A stretch of DNA of 22,962 nt from Nitrosomonadaceae bacterium (GCA_919902625.1 CAKKRO010000122.1:1-22962), one strand, 5' to 3'; numbered from the stretch's first letter, positions 8,492 to 15,885 are shown. The notes: a model not told the origin generated them from the sequence alone. Numbers and translations are program-made.

Positions 8492-9451
8492 TTAGACCTG
8501 ATTACCTGCCAAGATGGACATCACGGCCATGCGCACCGCTATACCAAATGTCACTTGCGGCAAAATCACTGACTGCTTACCATCCGCCACGGCAGAGTCG
8601 ATCTCCACACCGCGATTCATGGGTCCGGGATGCATCACAATGGCATCACGCCGGGCCAGTAATAATTTTTCCGGAGTCAATCCATAGTATTTAAAGTATT
8701 CTTCCGGACTGGGTAAATTCGCACCTTTCATACGCTCGTTCTGCAAACGCAGCATCATCAACACATCAATGTCTTTCAGTCCTTTCGCCATATCATGGTA
8801 GACATGAACGCCCAGGCGCTCCACCATTTTTGGTAATAAAGTTTTGGGTGCGATCACCCGCACCTCCGGCACTCCCAAAGTAGTCAATGCATGAATCTGG
8901 GAGCGCGCTACTCTGGAATGCAGGATGTCTCCAATGATAGCGACACGCAAGTTATGAAAATCTTCCTTATAACGCCGGATTGTGAACATATCCAGCAAAG
9001 CCTGGGTTGGATGCGCATGACTGCCATCACCGGCATTAATCACATGAATGTCCGGCCGGACATGCTTTGCAATCAGGTGTGCGGCGCCACTTTGCGCATG
9101 TCGTACAATAAACATATCCGCATTCATGGCGGAAAGATTATTGACGGTATCCAGCAACGCTTCACCTTTGGTTTGCGCAGAAACTGCAATATTGAGATTA
9201 ATCACATCCGCCGACAAGCGCTTGGCCGCGATTTCAAATGTCGTCCGTGTGCGCGTGCTGGGTTCGAAAAAAAGATTGAAAATGGATTTCCCGCGTAATA
9301 ATGGGATTTTCTTGACATCCCGTTCCGTAACCCCCACGAATGATTCAGCGGTATCCAATATGTGCAGCAATATGGAAGCGGGCAATCCTTCCGTTGTCAG
9401 CAAATGCTGCAACACACCATTTTCATCCAGTTGTGGATTCCTATTGATCAT
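8492..9451 (-). CDS. pyrB: Aspartate transcarbamoylase catalytic chain
   Basis: Condenses carbamoyl phosphate with L-aspartate to carbamoyl aspartate, the committed step of pyrimidine synthesis. All main catalytic motifs are visible in 319 residues: the carbamoyl-phosphate loop FFEPSTRTRTTFE (STRTRT at 65-70), SAQTKGE with the 80s-loop lysine at about 95, GDGSHAHPTQALLD (HPTQ 137-140), MMLRLQNERM for aspartate binding, and HPGPMNRGVEI. The first codon overlaps the pyrR stop as ATGA (9448-9451), which suggests translational coupling. No regulatory pyrI gene is nearby, consistent with the PyrB-PyrC' type of enzyme. The N-terminal stretch before about residue 20 is longer than in E. coli PyrB; in Pseudomonas such an extension is reported to bind nucleotide effectors, though I only infer that here. 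Confidence 0.96.
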   Translation of the reverse strand: MINRNPQLDENGVLQHLLTTEGLPASILLHILDTAESFVGVTERDVKKIPLLRGKSIFNLFFEPSTRTRTTFEIAAKRLSADVINLNIAVSAQTKGEALLDTVNNLSAMNADMFIVRHAQSGAAHLIAKHVRPDIHVINAGDGSHAHPTQALLDMFTIRRYKEDFHNLRVAIIGDILHSRVARSQIHALTTLGVPEVRVIAPKTLLPKMVERLGVHVYHDMAKGLKDIDVLMMLRLQNERMKGANLPSPEEYFKYYGLTPEKLLLARRDAIVMHPGPMNRGVEIDSAVADGKQSVILPQVTFGIAVRMAVMSILAGNQV

Positions 9452-9963
9452 TCTGCAAAGCTCTTGTCGTACAAATCCAGACTTAACTTTCCGTTATCCT
9501 CACGTTTCAATACCAACATTTTATCTGCAGGCAACTCAAGTTCTATGCCAATATATTGAGCGGCGATCGGCAATTCCCTGCCTCCCCGGTCAACCAATGT
9601 GGCCAGGCTAATAGAAGCGGGGCGGCCGTAATCAAACAACTCATTGACTGCTGCGCGAATTGTGCGTCCCGTATAAAGCACATCATCCACTAATATAATA
9701 TGCGCCCCTTCTACCTCAAAGGGTATTTCCGATGGCTTGACTTGGGAATGCAAGCCGATTTTATCGAAATCATCGCGATAAAATGATACATCCAGCGTGC
9801 CTAACGGTTGTGTAATCGCCAGTTCCTGATGCAACCGTTCGGCCAACCACACCCCCCCTGTGTAAATACCCACGAGCGCAAAATCCTTGCCTACATCTGA
9901 CTGTATTTTTTTAGCGAGACTCTTGAATAAAACTTCAGCGTCGGGTAATTGCATGTTGTTCAT
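9448..9963 (-). CDS. pyrR: PyrR, uracil phosphoribosyltransferase / pyrimidine operon regulator
   Basis: PyrR proteins bind pyr mRNA in Firmicutes and often have uracil phosphoribosyltransferase activity; in proteobacteria the regulatory part is less certain. The PRPP-binding motif ILVDDVLYTGRTIRAA (about residues 90-105) is textbook, as are LVGIYTGGVWLAERL and FYRDDFDKIGLHSQVKPSEIPF. The frame opens TTG-ATG: I take the ATG at 9963, and 9954 is also possible. The start lies inside the 3' end of ruvX, and the stop overlaps pyrB by four bases, so the three are almost certainly one transcript. I see no leader with alternative hairpins in front, so a Bacillus-style attenuator within this operon is not supported. 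Confidence 0.93.
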   Translation of the reverse strand: MNNMQLPDAEVLFKSLAKKIQSDVGKDFALVGIYTGGVWLAERLHQELAITQPLGTLDVSFYRDDFDKIGLHSQVKPSEIPFEVEGAHIILVDDVLYTGRTIRAAVNELFDYGRPASISLATLVDRGGRELPIAAQYIGIELELPADKMLVLKREDNGKLSLDLYDKSFAE

Positions 9964-10381
9964 CAAAAAATGATTGAAGTATTTGCTGTGCTGCTATCTG
10001 ATCAAGCACTGATTTTTGTTTCCTTCCTGTAATACCTGCTTCTCGTAACGCGGCACTGGCCGTTTGGCTGGTGTAACGTTCGTCTTTCAAAAAGACTGGG
10101 ATATTAAAACGTCCCGCCAAACGGCGCGCAAAACGCTGACTTAATTGTGTCAGTTCATGCGCCGTTCCATCACTATGCATAGGTAATCCCACTACCAGCA
10201 AAACTGGCTGCCAAGTTTCGATCAGTTTAGCAATCATAGCAAAACGCTGATCGGTGACTTCACAATCAATGGTTACAAGTGGTTGAGCTATCCTCAGCAT
10301 GTTATTGCCAATCGCCACACCAATGCGTTTTTTCCCAAAATCAAAAGCCAATACAGTTCCCTCAGGAAGTTGTTTGGGCAT
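9935..10381 (-). CDS. ruvX: RuvX/YqgF, putative pre-16S rRNA nuclease / Holliday junction resolvase fold
   Basis: A small RNase H-fold nuclease family linked to maturation of the 16S rRNA 5' end. Motifs: AFDFGKKRIGVAIGN with the first catalytic aspartate, VVGLPMHSDGT, LKDERYTSQTA with Asp-Glu, and VLDQIAAQQILQSFFDE with the last aspartate. The ATG at 10381 gives 148 residues, near the family norm, and has GGAA about seven bases upstream. The frame also offers 10420, which would add 13 residues and leave only 12 bases to yqgE. The 3' end overlaps pyrR. The yqgE-ruvX pairing is widely conserved. Confidence 0.92.
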   Translation of the reverse strand: MPKQLPEGTVLAFDFGKKRIGVAIGNNMLRIAQPLVTIDCEVTDQRFAMIAKLIETWQPVLLVVGLPMHSDGTAHELTQLSQRFARRLAGRFNIPVFLKDERYTSQTASAALREAGITGRKQKSVLDQIAAQQILQSFFDEQHAITRR

Positions 10382-10432
10382 TTGACATTCCGATTGCACA
10401 TCAATGTGATTCTCTGTCATTCGAAATATTAT

Positions 10433-10996
10433 TTATGCATGTCCAATTTCATTGGACAAATTTGCATAATTAACACCCAGCAGCCGCATTGCTGCAGGTA
10501 GTCTTTCTTCAGAAGACAGATCGAATATCACATCCGGCGAAGCTGGCACCGTCAACCATGCGTTTTGTGCCAATTCATGTTCAATTTGACCCGCAGCCCA
10601 GCCCGCATAACCTAATGCGATCAGCGCCTGATCCGGTCCATCCTCATTGGCTATGGCTTTTAAGATATCCAGTGATGTCGTTAAACCTATTTCTTGATTT
10701 ACAACCAGCGTAGACTGCCATTTGCCTATGGGATGATGTAACACAAATCCGCAATCCAGCTGCACAGGCCCGCCAAAAAGCACAGGCACTGTCTCAACAG
10801 GAGAATCTATCGTTTGCGGAATACCTAATTGTTTAAAAAGATTGACCAAAGTAAGGTCAGTGGGCCGATTGATGACGATGCCAATCGCACCCTGTTCATT
10901 GTGCTCACAAATATACGTCAATGTCCTGGAAAATATGGAGTCCGCCATAGTGGGCATCGCAATTAAAAAATGATGTGTCAGATTAATATCTTGCAT
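10433..10996 (-). CDS. yqgE: UPF0301 / YqgE (AlgH) family protein
   Basis: A 187-residue protein of the UPF0301 family; the molecular function is not established, and the AlgH name comes from an alginate phenotype in Pseudomonas. Family marks: LTHHFLIAMPTMADSIFSRTLTYICEHNEQGAIGIVINRP, then VLFGGPVQLDCGFVLH, LDILKAIANEDGP, ALIALGYAGWAAGQIEHELAQNAWL and a C-terminal FDLSSEERLPAAMRLLGV. Length is typical. It sits 88 bases after coq7 and just before ruvX, the usual neighbour. Confidence 0.93.
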   Translation of the reverse strand: MQDINLTHHFLIAMPTMADSIFSRTLTYICEHNEQGAIGIVINRPTDLTLVNLFKQLGIPQTIDSPVETVPVLFGGPVQLDCGFVLHHPIGKWQSTLVVNQEIGLTTSLDILKAIANEDGPDQALIALGYAGWAAGQIEHELAQNAWLTVPASPDVIFDLSSEERLPAAMRLLGVNYANLSNEIGHA

Positions 10997-11084
10997 AGCG
11001 GAGCTTTCTATGGGCTTATTGCATCATCGTTTCTGTTTTTCTTGCTTCATATTCAATTGTTTGTGAGATAGTGTGAATTTTCAT

Positions 11085-11711
11085 TCAAACCCAATAGGCC
11101 GTTTGGGTCATTATTTTTGACCCGAGTTTCATTGTAAATTTTACCGGTAACGGTAATTCTGCACCACCATGAGACAACGCCATGGTTGCATGACTGGCTT
11201 CATCAATTTTCATTTGTGTCACAATAGCACGGCTTTTTTCATCGTTATTTGGCAAACGCTGCAAATGCCCCGCCAAATGGGCGCCTACTTGTTGCTCTGT
11301 TTCAGCAAGGAATCCCAGATTCCATTTGTCTCCCAACATTCCCGCCACGACACCGATGGCAAAAGACCCGCCATACCAGAGCGGATTAAGCAAGCTTTTA
11401 CGCCCGCCCAATTCAGCGATACGGCGCTCAGTCCACGCCAGATGTTCCGTCTCTTCGCGTGCAGCCTGCATCAGTGTTTGCTGCACTGTTTCGTTGCGCG
11501 CTGTTAATCCCTGCCCTTGATACAAGGCTTGCGCACAAACTTCACCGACATGGTTCACACGCATCAAGGCACAAGACAACTGTTTTTCCGTATCAGTCAG
11601 TTCAACTTCCGGCAGTTCATTACCGGGAACAGGCCGCAAAGTCTGAGCCGGCGTCAGCAGAGTACGCAGTGCACTGTCAAAACCAATAATCAGCTTATCA
11701 ATATTAATCAT
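11085..11711 (-). CDS. coq7: Coq7, di-iron demethoxyubiquinone hydroxylase
   Basis: Hydroxylates the demethoxy-ubiquinone ring late in ubiquinone synthesis at the inner membrane face. The 208 residues contain the duplicated di-iron motif: E57 in RVNHVGEV, E87 and H90 in REETEHLAW, E139 in LAETEQQVGAHL, and E171 and H174 in KIDEASHATMAL. The start is well defined: GAGGT lies five bases before the ATG. A six-pair inverted repeat (11718-11736) includes part of that ribosome-binding site. This is the hydroxylase used instead of UbiF in many beta- and alphaproteobacteria, and it implies aerobic ubiquinone respiration. It may head the yqgE-ruvX-pyr run, with 88 bases to yqgE. Confidence 0.94.
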   Translation of the reverse strand: MINIDKLIIGFDSALRTLLTPAQTLRPVPGNELPEVELTDTEKQLSCALMRVNHVGEVCAQALYQGQGLTARNETVQQTLMQAAREETEHLAWTERRIAELGGRKSLLNPLWYGGSFAIGVVAGMLGDKWNLGFLAETEQQVGAHLAGHLQRLPNNDEKSRAIVTQMKIDEASHATMALSHGGAELPLPVKFTMKLGSKIMTQTAYWV

Positions 11712-11717
11712 ATTTAC

Positions 11718-11736
11718 CTCATTATGAATAAATGAG
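11718..11736 (-). promoter_or_regulatory. Inverted repeat overlapping the coq7 ribosome-binding site
   Basis: CTCATT (11718-11723) and AATGAG (11731-11736) are complementary with a seven-base loop. On the minus-strand mRNA one arm covers the GAG of the coq7 Shine-Dalgarno GAGGT. The six-pair stem is weak and AT-rich, so a regulatory role is only a suggestion. Confidence 0.25.
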
Positions 11737-11775
11737 ACGGGTATCCATTATAGGCCGATCCTCGGGAGTGGTTAT

Positions 11776-11856
11776 TTATTTCTCAGGTAAGTTTTCAATC
11801 GCATCAATATCTTCTAGCAACCAAACAGCATAAGCCACATAAGAATTGATCGTCAT
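11776..11856 (-). CDS. Short 26-codon ORF coupled to the glcF stop
   Basis: The ATG at 11856 shares its A with the last base of the glcF TAA stop (TAATG), a classic start for coupled re-initiation. The peptide begins MTINSYVAYAVWLLEDID and ends NLPEK: a mildly hydrophobic front half, then an acidic tail. I do not recognise it. It may be a real small protein, the remnant of a lost gene downstream of glcF, or a chance frame. Support is limited to the overlap and the natural-looking composition; the frame is short enough to arise by chance. Confidence 0.35.
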   Translation of the reverse strand: MTINSYVAYAVWLLEDIDAIENLPEK

Positions 11857-13202
11857 TATAATTCCAAACCCATTTGCCTTGCCAGCAATGTAACCGGATG
11901 CAATACTTCTATCGGTATTTTTTTCTCGTACAATCCATTGGCAATATGCATTGAGCAACCAATATTTGAAGTTACCAGGTATCTAGCGCCACTTTCCGCC
12001 AGAGTGGATATCTTATCATCCAGTAGCATACCTGCGATCTCGGGCTGATCAATAAAATAAGTCCCCGCAGCACCGCAGCACTGATCATTACCCGCCACAG
12101 GCGCAACTTGTACATCAGGTATACGTGAAATCAATTCATAGGGATATCTTTGCTTACACAATACATTACGCAAGCTGCAGGGATCATGCACCAGAATTTT
12201 TTGCGGCAATGGTGATATTTCGACATCCTCCCATCCTTCTGCTGCAACCAGAAATTGACTGATATCCGCAATACTTGATAACACGCGCTTATTTCCAGCA
12301 TAAACGGATTTTGCAGACGACCCATGACCATCACCCACTCCAGATTCAAGCAACTGCGCACCGCACCCTGAAGCTGTACTGATAATTGCGCTTACAGCGG
12401 CCTCACTAAAAACCGACTTGTTTTGCTGTGCCAATGCAGCAGCCATTTTTGGTGCGCCACTATGTTGATGTATGGCGCCACAGCAAGTTTGATGAGGCGG
12501 AACATAAACGGTATAGCCCAAGCGATTCAACACATAAATACTCGAATTTAATGTAGCAACATCCGTTATCCGCGCCACACAACCTAAAAACAAACCAACT
12601 TCCCCGCGTTTTTTTCCTTGCGCAGGATAAACTTCTTTCCAGATATTACGAATGGCATGCTTATTATTTACATCTGCCGCATAGGGAAATTTAACCAGAG
12701 GAAGTTGCACAATAAATTTAAGTAATTTATTTTTCTCGAATGAATTTAATTTTCGCAGCCATTGCAATAGGCCCCTTCTCTGCATGAAATAAAACAACCC
12801 GCGTAAACGATCCAGGCGCGCAGGCCGGGTAAGCAACAGCCTCTCCAGCACAGCTCTTGTTCCCGGCTTTTGGCTTGTTACGAAAGACTTTGATTGATCT
12901 GCAATCAGCGCACGAGCTTCATCCATTAAATGCCCATATCGGACATGATTAGGGCAAACCGCTTCACAAGCCCGGCACGTCAAACAGCGATCCATATGCT
13001 GAATAAATCGTGCATTCAAGGGAATATACCCATTAGCAACCCCGTTCATCAAAGCAATCCGTCCCCGCGGAGAATCAGCTTCTGATTTTAACAACCGGTA
13101 AGTCGGGCAATGCGGCAAACACAGACCACATGAAACGCACTGATTTGATTCATCAATAATAGAATCTTTGGGAAATTTCGGAAACAAATTAATAAATTCC
13201 AT
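11856..13202 (-). CDS. glcF: Glycolate oxidase iron-sulfur subunit
   Basis: Electron-transfer subunit of the GlcDEF glycolate dehydrogenase, which turns glycolate to glyoxylate. The 448 residues start with two [4Fe-4S] sites: C22, C25, C28, C32 (CVSCGLCLPHCP) and C73, C76, C79, C83 (CLTCRACEAVCP). Two CCG (cysteine-rich) domains follow: FLGCVARITD with QTCCGAIHQHSG, and HDPCSLRN with DQCCGAAGTYF and TSNIGCSMHI. The C-terminus PIEVLHPVTLLARQMG is typical. glcD and glcE are not next to it; the gene is divergent from rpsP and downstream lies only a tiny ORF. In autotrophs this enzyme scavenges phosphoglycolate-derived glycolate from the RuBisCO oxygenase reaction, which I infer only as a possibility. 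Related lactate-utilisation proteins look similar, but the paired CCG layout and tail fit GlcF best. Confidence 0.9.
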   Translation of the reverse strand: MEFINLFPKFPKDSIIDESNQCVSCGLCLPHCPTYRLLKSEADSPRGRIALMNGVANGYIPLNARFIQHMDRCLTCRACEAVCPNHVRYGHLMDEARALIADQSKSFVTSQKPGTRAVLERLLLTRPARLDRLRGLFYFMQRRGLLQWLRKLNSFEKNKLLKFIVQLPLVKFPYAADVNNKHAIRNIWKEVYPAQGKKRGEVGLFLGCVARITDVATLNSSIYVLNRLGYTVYVPPHQTCCGAIHQHSGAPKMAAALAQQNKSVFSEAAVSAIISTASGCGAQLLESGVGDGHGSSAKSVYAGNKRVLSSIADISQFLVAAEGWEDVEISPLPQKILVHDPCSLRNVLCKQRYPYELISRIPDVQVAPVAGNDQCCGAAGTYFIDQPEIAGMLLDDKISTLAESGARYLVTSNIGCSMHIANGLYEKKIPIEVLHPVTLLARQMGLEL

Positions 13203-13257
13203 TATAAAAAATCATGCATACCCCCTCTTCATTTCTGTCAATTGAACGGAGAATTAC

Positions 13258-13273
13258 AATAAGCCTGCTTATT
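13258..13273. promoter_or_regulatory. Interrupted palindrome between glcF and rpsP
   Basis: AATAAGC-CT-GCTTATT: seven-base arms around two bases, in the divergent intergenic region and just before the putative rpsP -35 element. Its position and symmetry fit an operator for a dimeric regulator, but it could be chance in AT-rich DNA. Confidence 0.25.
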
Positions 13274-13280
13274 TTAGCAC

Positions 13281-13310
13281 TTGTCAGAGCTACAGAAATT
13301 ACTGTAAAAT
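13281..13310 (+). promoter_or_regulatory. Putative sigma-70 promoter of the rpsP operon
   Basis: TTGTCA (13281-13286) and TAAAAT (13305-13310) are separated by 18 bases, about 55 bases before the rpsP ATG. Both hexamers differ from consensus by one base. Another weak pair, TTGAAT (13321) with TATAGG (13343), lies closer. The choice rests on sequence similarity alone. Confidence 0.4.
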
Positions 13311-13363
13311 TGACGGTTCTTTGAATTTAGACTTCGTGTAATTATAGGCTTATAGGCAAAAAT

Positions 13364-13630
13364 ATGGTTATTATCAGATTGGCAAGAGGTGGGGCCAAGA
13401 AACGTCCGTTTTTTAATATGGTTGTAGCAAATTCTCGCGATGCGCGTGATGGCCGGTTTATAGAGCGCGTGGGGTTTTATAATCCGAGGGCTATTGGTGG
13501 CGAAGAAACGCTACGAGTCCAATTGGATCGAATTGCTTATTGGCAATCCAAAGGGGCTCAATTATCGGCAACAGCAACCCGGTTGATTAAACAATTTGCA
13601 ATCAATAAAGAAGCGCCTGCAAATAACTAA
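13364..13630 (+). CDS. rpsP: 30S ribosomal protein S16
   Basis: The small-subunit protein bS16, needed for 30S assembly. The 88 residues begin MVIIRLARGGAKKRPFFNMVVANSRDARDGRFIERVGFYNP, a near-invariant S16 signature, followed by LDRIAYWQSKGAQLS. First gene of the conserved rpsP-rimM-trmD-rplS operon; rimM starts about 20 bases after its stop. A plausible promoter lies at 13281-13310. The ribosome-binding site is weak. Confidence 0.97.
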   Translation: MVIIRLARGGAKKRPFFNMVVANSRDARDGRFIERVGFYNPRAIGGEETLRVQLDRIAYWQSKGAQLSATATRLIKQFAINKEAPANN

Positions 13631-13652
13631 TACAGAAAAACCGGCTATACCA

Positions 13653-14165
13653 ATGACAGTGATGGGTCATATTACGGGCCCCTTTGGTATTTCTGGCTGG
13701 GTAAAGGTTTATCCTTATACTGAGTATACTGACGGATTACTTGAATATTCATCATGGTGTCTCAGCAAGGAAAATGGCGAATGGCAGGAAGTACAAGTTG
13801 TGACCGCCCGTATTAATGGCAACACTTTAAACGCAAAATTAAAGGGATATACTGACCGCACACAGGCTTTGAGACTTAAGGGCATGCAAATCGCAATTCC
13901 CCGCAGTCAATTGCCTGTTTTACCGGAAGGCGGAGATCTCGGTTATTACTGGTCAGATTTGATTGGCGCCGAGGTTGTTAACTTAACCGGCGAAAAATTA
14001 GGTAAGGTTACAGGATTGCTTGAAACAGGCGCAAATGATGTGTTACGCATACAGCACGCAGGTAAAGAAGAAAGAGAAGTTCTCATTCCTTTTATCGAGC
14101 AAGTTATCATAAAAGTGGATTTGAAGCTTTCTCGGATCATCGTTGACTGGGGTATAGATTATTAA
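13653..14165 (+). CDS. rimM: Ribosome maturation factor RimM
   Basis: Binds bS19 in the head of the 30S subunit and assists 16S rRNA processing. From the ATG at 13653 the protein has 170 residues, the usual size. The N-terminal RimM domain starts MTVMGHITGPFGISGWVKVYP and contains AKLKGYTDRTQALRLKGMQIAI. The C-terminal PRC-barrel domain has YYWSDLIGAEVVNLTGEKLGKVTGLLETGANDVL and ends IVDWGIDY. The frame also opens at a TTG at 13596 inside rpsP, but the extra 19 residues have no RimM character, so I reject that start. Its stop overlaps the trmD ribosome-binding site. Confidence 0.95.
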   Translation: MTVMGHITGPFGISGWVKVYPYTEYTDGLLEYSSWCLSKENGEWQEVQVVTARINGNTLNAKLKGYTDRTQALRLKGMQIAIPRSQLPVLPEGGDLGYYWSDLIGAEVVNLTGEKLGKVTGLLETGANDVLRIQHAGKEEREVLIPFIEQVIIKVDLKLSRIIVDWGIDY

Positions 14166-14176
14166 GGTGACGAACA

Positions 14177-14947
14177 ATGCCTTTTGAGTGTGATGTCATC
14201 ACATTATTTCCAGAAATGTTTAATGCCATTACTCAATATGGCGTAACAGGAAAGGCAAACAGAAACAACATCTTTCAGCTCAGCACATGGAATCCGCGTG
14301 ACTTTACCCAAGATAATTATCGTACTGTAGATGACAGTCCCTATGGTGGAGGCCCAGGGATGGTCATGATGGCACAACCACTAGAAGATGCCATCATACA
14401 AGCCAGAATCAGGCAAACCGCGCTGGGTATCGGGAGCCCCAAGGTTATTTATCTGTCACCACAGGGAAAGCGGCTTGATCATCAGATGGTCAAACAACTT
14501 AGCATATTACCTGGATTGATTTTGCTCTGTGGGCGGTATGAGGGAATAGATGAGCGCTTGATCATGCGTCAAGTGGATATGGAGATTTCTATTGGCGACT
14601 ATGTAGTCTCAGGCGGTGAACTGGCTGCAATGGTATTGATTGATTGCATAGTCAGGCAAATTCCAGGAACATTGGGTGATCCGGAATCAGCAAATCAGGA
14701 CTCATTTGTGGATGGGCTATTAGACTATCCACACTACACTCGTCCTGAAATGTATAAAGACAGTCAGGTACCCGAGGTATTGATATCAGGCAATCATGCC
14801 CATATCCGCCGCTGGCGATTACAACAGGCACTTGGCAGAACATGGCTAAAACGACCTGATTTATTTGAGTTAAAATTTGCACACGGCATGACGGTAGAAG
14901 AAGAAAAGCTTTTAGAAGTATTTAAACAATCCTGTAAATCCAGGTAG
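14177..14947 (+). CDS. trmD: tRNA (guanine-N1)-methyltransferase TrmD
   Basis: Methylates N1 of G37 next to the anticodon in tRNAs reading CNN codons, preventing +1 frameshifts; essential in most bacteria. The 256 residues carry the SPOUT trefoil-knot motifs: VDDSPYGGGPGMVMM (about 51-65), YLSPQGKRLDH (92-102), LLCGRYEGIDER (116-127), ISIGDYVVSGGELA, and DGLLDYPHYTRP, which contains the catalytic aspartate region. A clear AAGGTGA lies before the ATG and overlaps the rimM stop, so translation of the two is probably coupled. rplS follows after 23 bases. Confidence 0.97.
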   Translation: MPFECDVITLFPEMFNAITQYGVTGKANRNNIFQLSTWNPRDFTQDNYRTVDDSPYGGGPGMVMMAQPLEDAIIQARIRQTALGIGSPKVIYLSPQGKRLDHQMVKQLSILPGLILLCGRYEGIDERLIMRQVDMEISIGDYVVSGGELAAMVLIDCIVRQIPGTLGDPESANQDSFVDGLLDYPHYTRPEMYKDSQVPEVLISGNHAHIRRWRLQQALGRTWLKRPDLFELKFAHGMTVEEEKLLEVFKQSCKSR

Positions 14948-14970
14948 AAATCGGTAAATAAGGAAAAGAT

Positions 14971-15393
14971 ATGAACTTAATTGATCAATTAGAAGCTGAA
15001 GAAATAAAACGCCTTAACAAAGTAATACCTGATTTCTCTCCCGGAGATACAGTCATTGTTAACGTTAATGTAGTTGAGGGGGAGCGCAAACGTGTACAGG
15101 CTTACGAAGGTGTTGTGATAGCCAAGCGCAATCGCGGCTTGAATTCAGCCTTTACAGTTCGCAAAATTTCAAGTGGAGAAGGCGTGGAACGTACCTTCCA
15201 GACATATTCTCCATTGATAGCAAGTATCGAAATTAAGCGTCGTGGCGCAGTTTGCCGCGCAAAACTTTATTATCTCAGAGATCGTGCCGGCAAATCAGCC
15301 CGTATCCGGGAAAAATTACCTGCTCGCGCTGGTAGCAAAAATTCAGCACAAGCAATGCAGAACGCTACTTCACAGGAAACGGCTGCTGAATAA
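14971..15393 (+). CDS. rplS: 50S ribosomal protein L19
   Basis: bL19, located at the 30S-50S interface. Signature segments: FSPGDTVIVNVNVVEGERKRVQAYEGVVIAKRNRGLNSAFTVRKISSGEGVERTFQTYSP and AKLYYLRDRAGKSARI. The ribosome-binding site AAGGA is well placed. At 140 residues it is about 25 longer than the E. coli protein. The extra part is an Ala/Gln/Thr-rich, probably disordered C-terminal tail (ARAGSKNSAQAMQNATSQET). It is the last gene of the operon, ended by the hairpin at 15425-15462. Confidence 0.97.
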   Translation: MNLIDQLEAEEIKRLNKVIPDFSPGDTVIVNVNVVEGERKRVQAYEGVVIAKRNRGLNSAFTVRKISSGEGVERTFQTYSPLIASIEIKRRGAVCRAKLYYLRDRAGKSARIREKLPARAGSKNSAQAMQNATSQETAAE

Positions 15394-15424
15394 TCAGTTC
15401 AAAAAAACCACAGATTCCTAAAAC

Positions 15425-15465
15425 AAGAAGCCGTACATTGATCTCACAATGGACGGCTTCTTTAT
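15425..15465. terminator. Strong bidirectional intrinsic terminator after rplS
   Basis: AAGAAGCCGT (15425-15434) pairs perfectly with ACGGCTTCTT (15453-15462), and CATTG/CAATG extends the stem inward past one mismatch. On the plus strand it runs into TTTAT; on the minus strand into TGTTTTAGG. It lies between the convergent rplS and arsC-like genes and can serve both. Confidence 0.85.
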
Positions 15466-15540
15466 GCAAAATCGGCGATCAGAATTTAATCGACGTATCA
15501 ATTAAATCTATACAAGACTGTATCGGATACACGCCTATCT

Positions 15541-15885
15541 CTATTCAAGTAACTCCAAAACATTCTCTGGTGGCCGGCATAATTTAGCTTTGCTACCACG
15601 TACCACTATAGGACGCTGAATTAAATCCGGATTCTCCACCATCGCTTTAATTAATTCATCGTCCGATACAGTATCTAAATTACGCGCCAATGGCTCATCT
15701 TTACGCAAAATATCACGTACCGGCATATTTAGTTTCTGAATGAGTTCTCTTAATTTATCAACTGTTAGCGGTGTTTCATAATAATCAATTGATTCAAATT
15801 CCTCACCGCTATCCTTAAGTAGCGTCAATGTTGCCCTGCATTTACTGCAAGTGGGTTTTTGGTAGATGACTATCTTGTCACTCAT
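15541..15885 (-). CDS. ArsC/Spx-family reductase (glutaredoxin-type arsenate reductase-like)
   Basis: A small thioredoxin-fold reductase. The active-site strand is IVIYQKPTCSKCRATL, giving C13 and C16 from the chosen start. Arginines corresponding to the three oxyanion-binding arginines of plasmid ArsC appear in ILRKDEP, QRPIVVRG and LCRPPENV, which favours arsenate reductase over Spx-like regulators. The CSKC pair is found in one branch of the family, so redox or other substrates are possible. I chose the ATG at 15885 over the GTG at 15903 because AGGGAAAG precedes it at good spacing. No arsR or arsB is next to it, so this is not a classical ars operon. Confidence 0.82.
   Translation of the reverse strand: MSDKIVIYQKPTCSKCRATLTLLKDSGEEFESIDYYETPLTVDKLRELIQKLNMPVRDILRKDEPLARNLDTVSDDELIKAMVENPDLIQRPIVVRGSKAKLCRPPENVLELLE

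Noticed and set aside
9048..9611. 187-residue open frame on the plus strand opposite pyrB and pyrR.
   Set aside because: It lies wholly antisense to two strongly supported genes, has no recognisable motif and no good ribosome-binding site; cysteine- and serine-rich composition is typical of an antisense shadow frame.
13211..13241. TTGACA on the minus strand as a glcF promoter.
   Set aside because: The -35 match is perfect (TGTCAA on the plus strand at 13236-13241), but no reasonable -10 hexamer lies at 16-18 bases; the nearest options give spacers of 15 or 19.
13596..13652. Upstream TTG start for rimM, overlapping rpsP.
   Set aside because: The extra 19 residues do not resemble RimM, which normally begins within a few residues of the GHITGPFG-like segment; the ATG at 13653 gives the usual length.
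15541..15885. Arsenic-resistance operon.
   Set aside because: Only an ArsC/Spx-family protein is present; no ArsR, ArsB, Acr3 or ArsH is encoded nearby.
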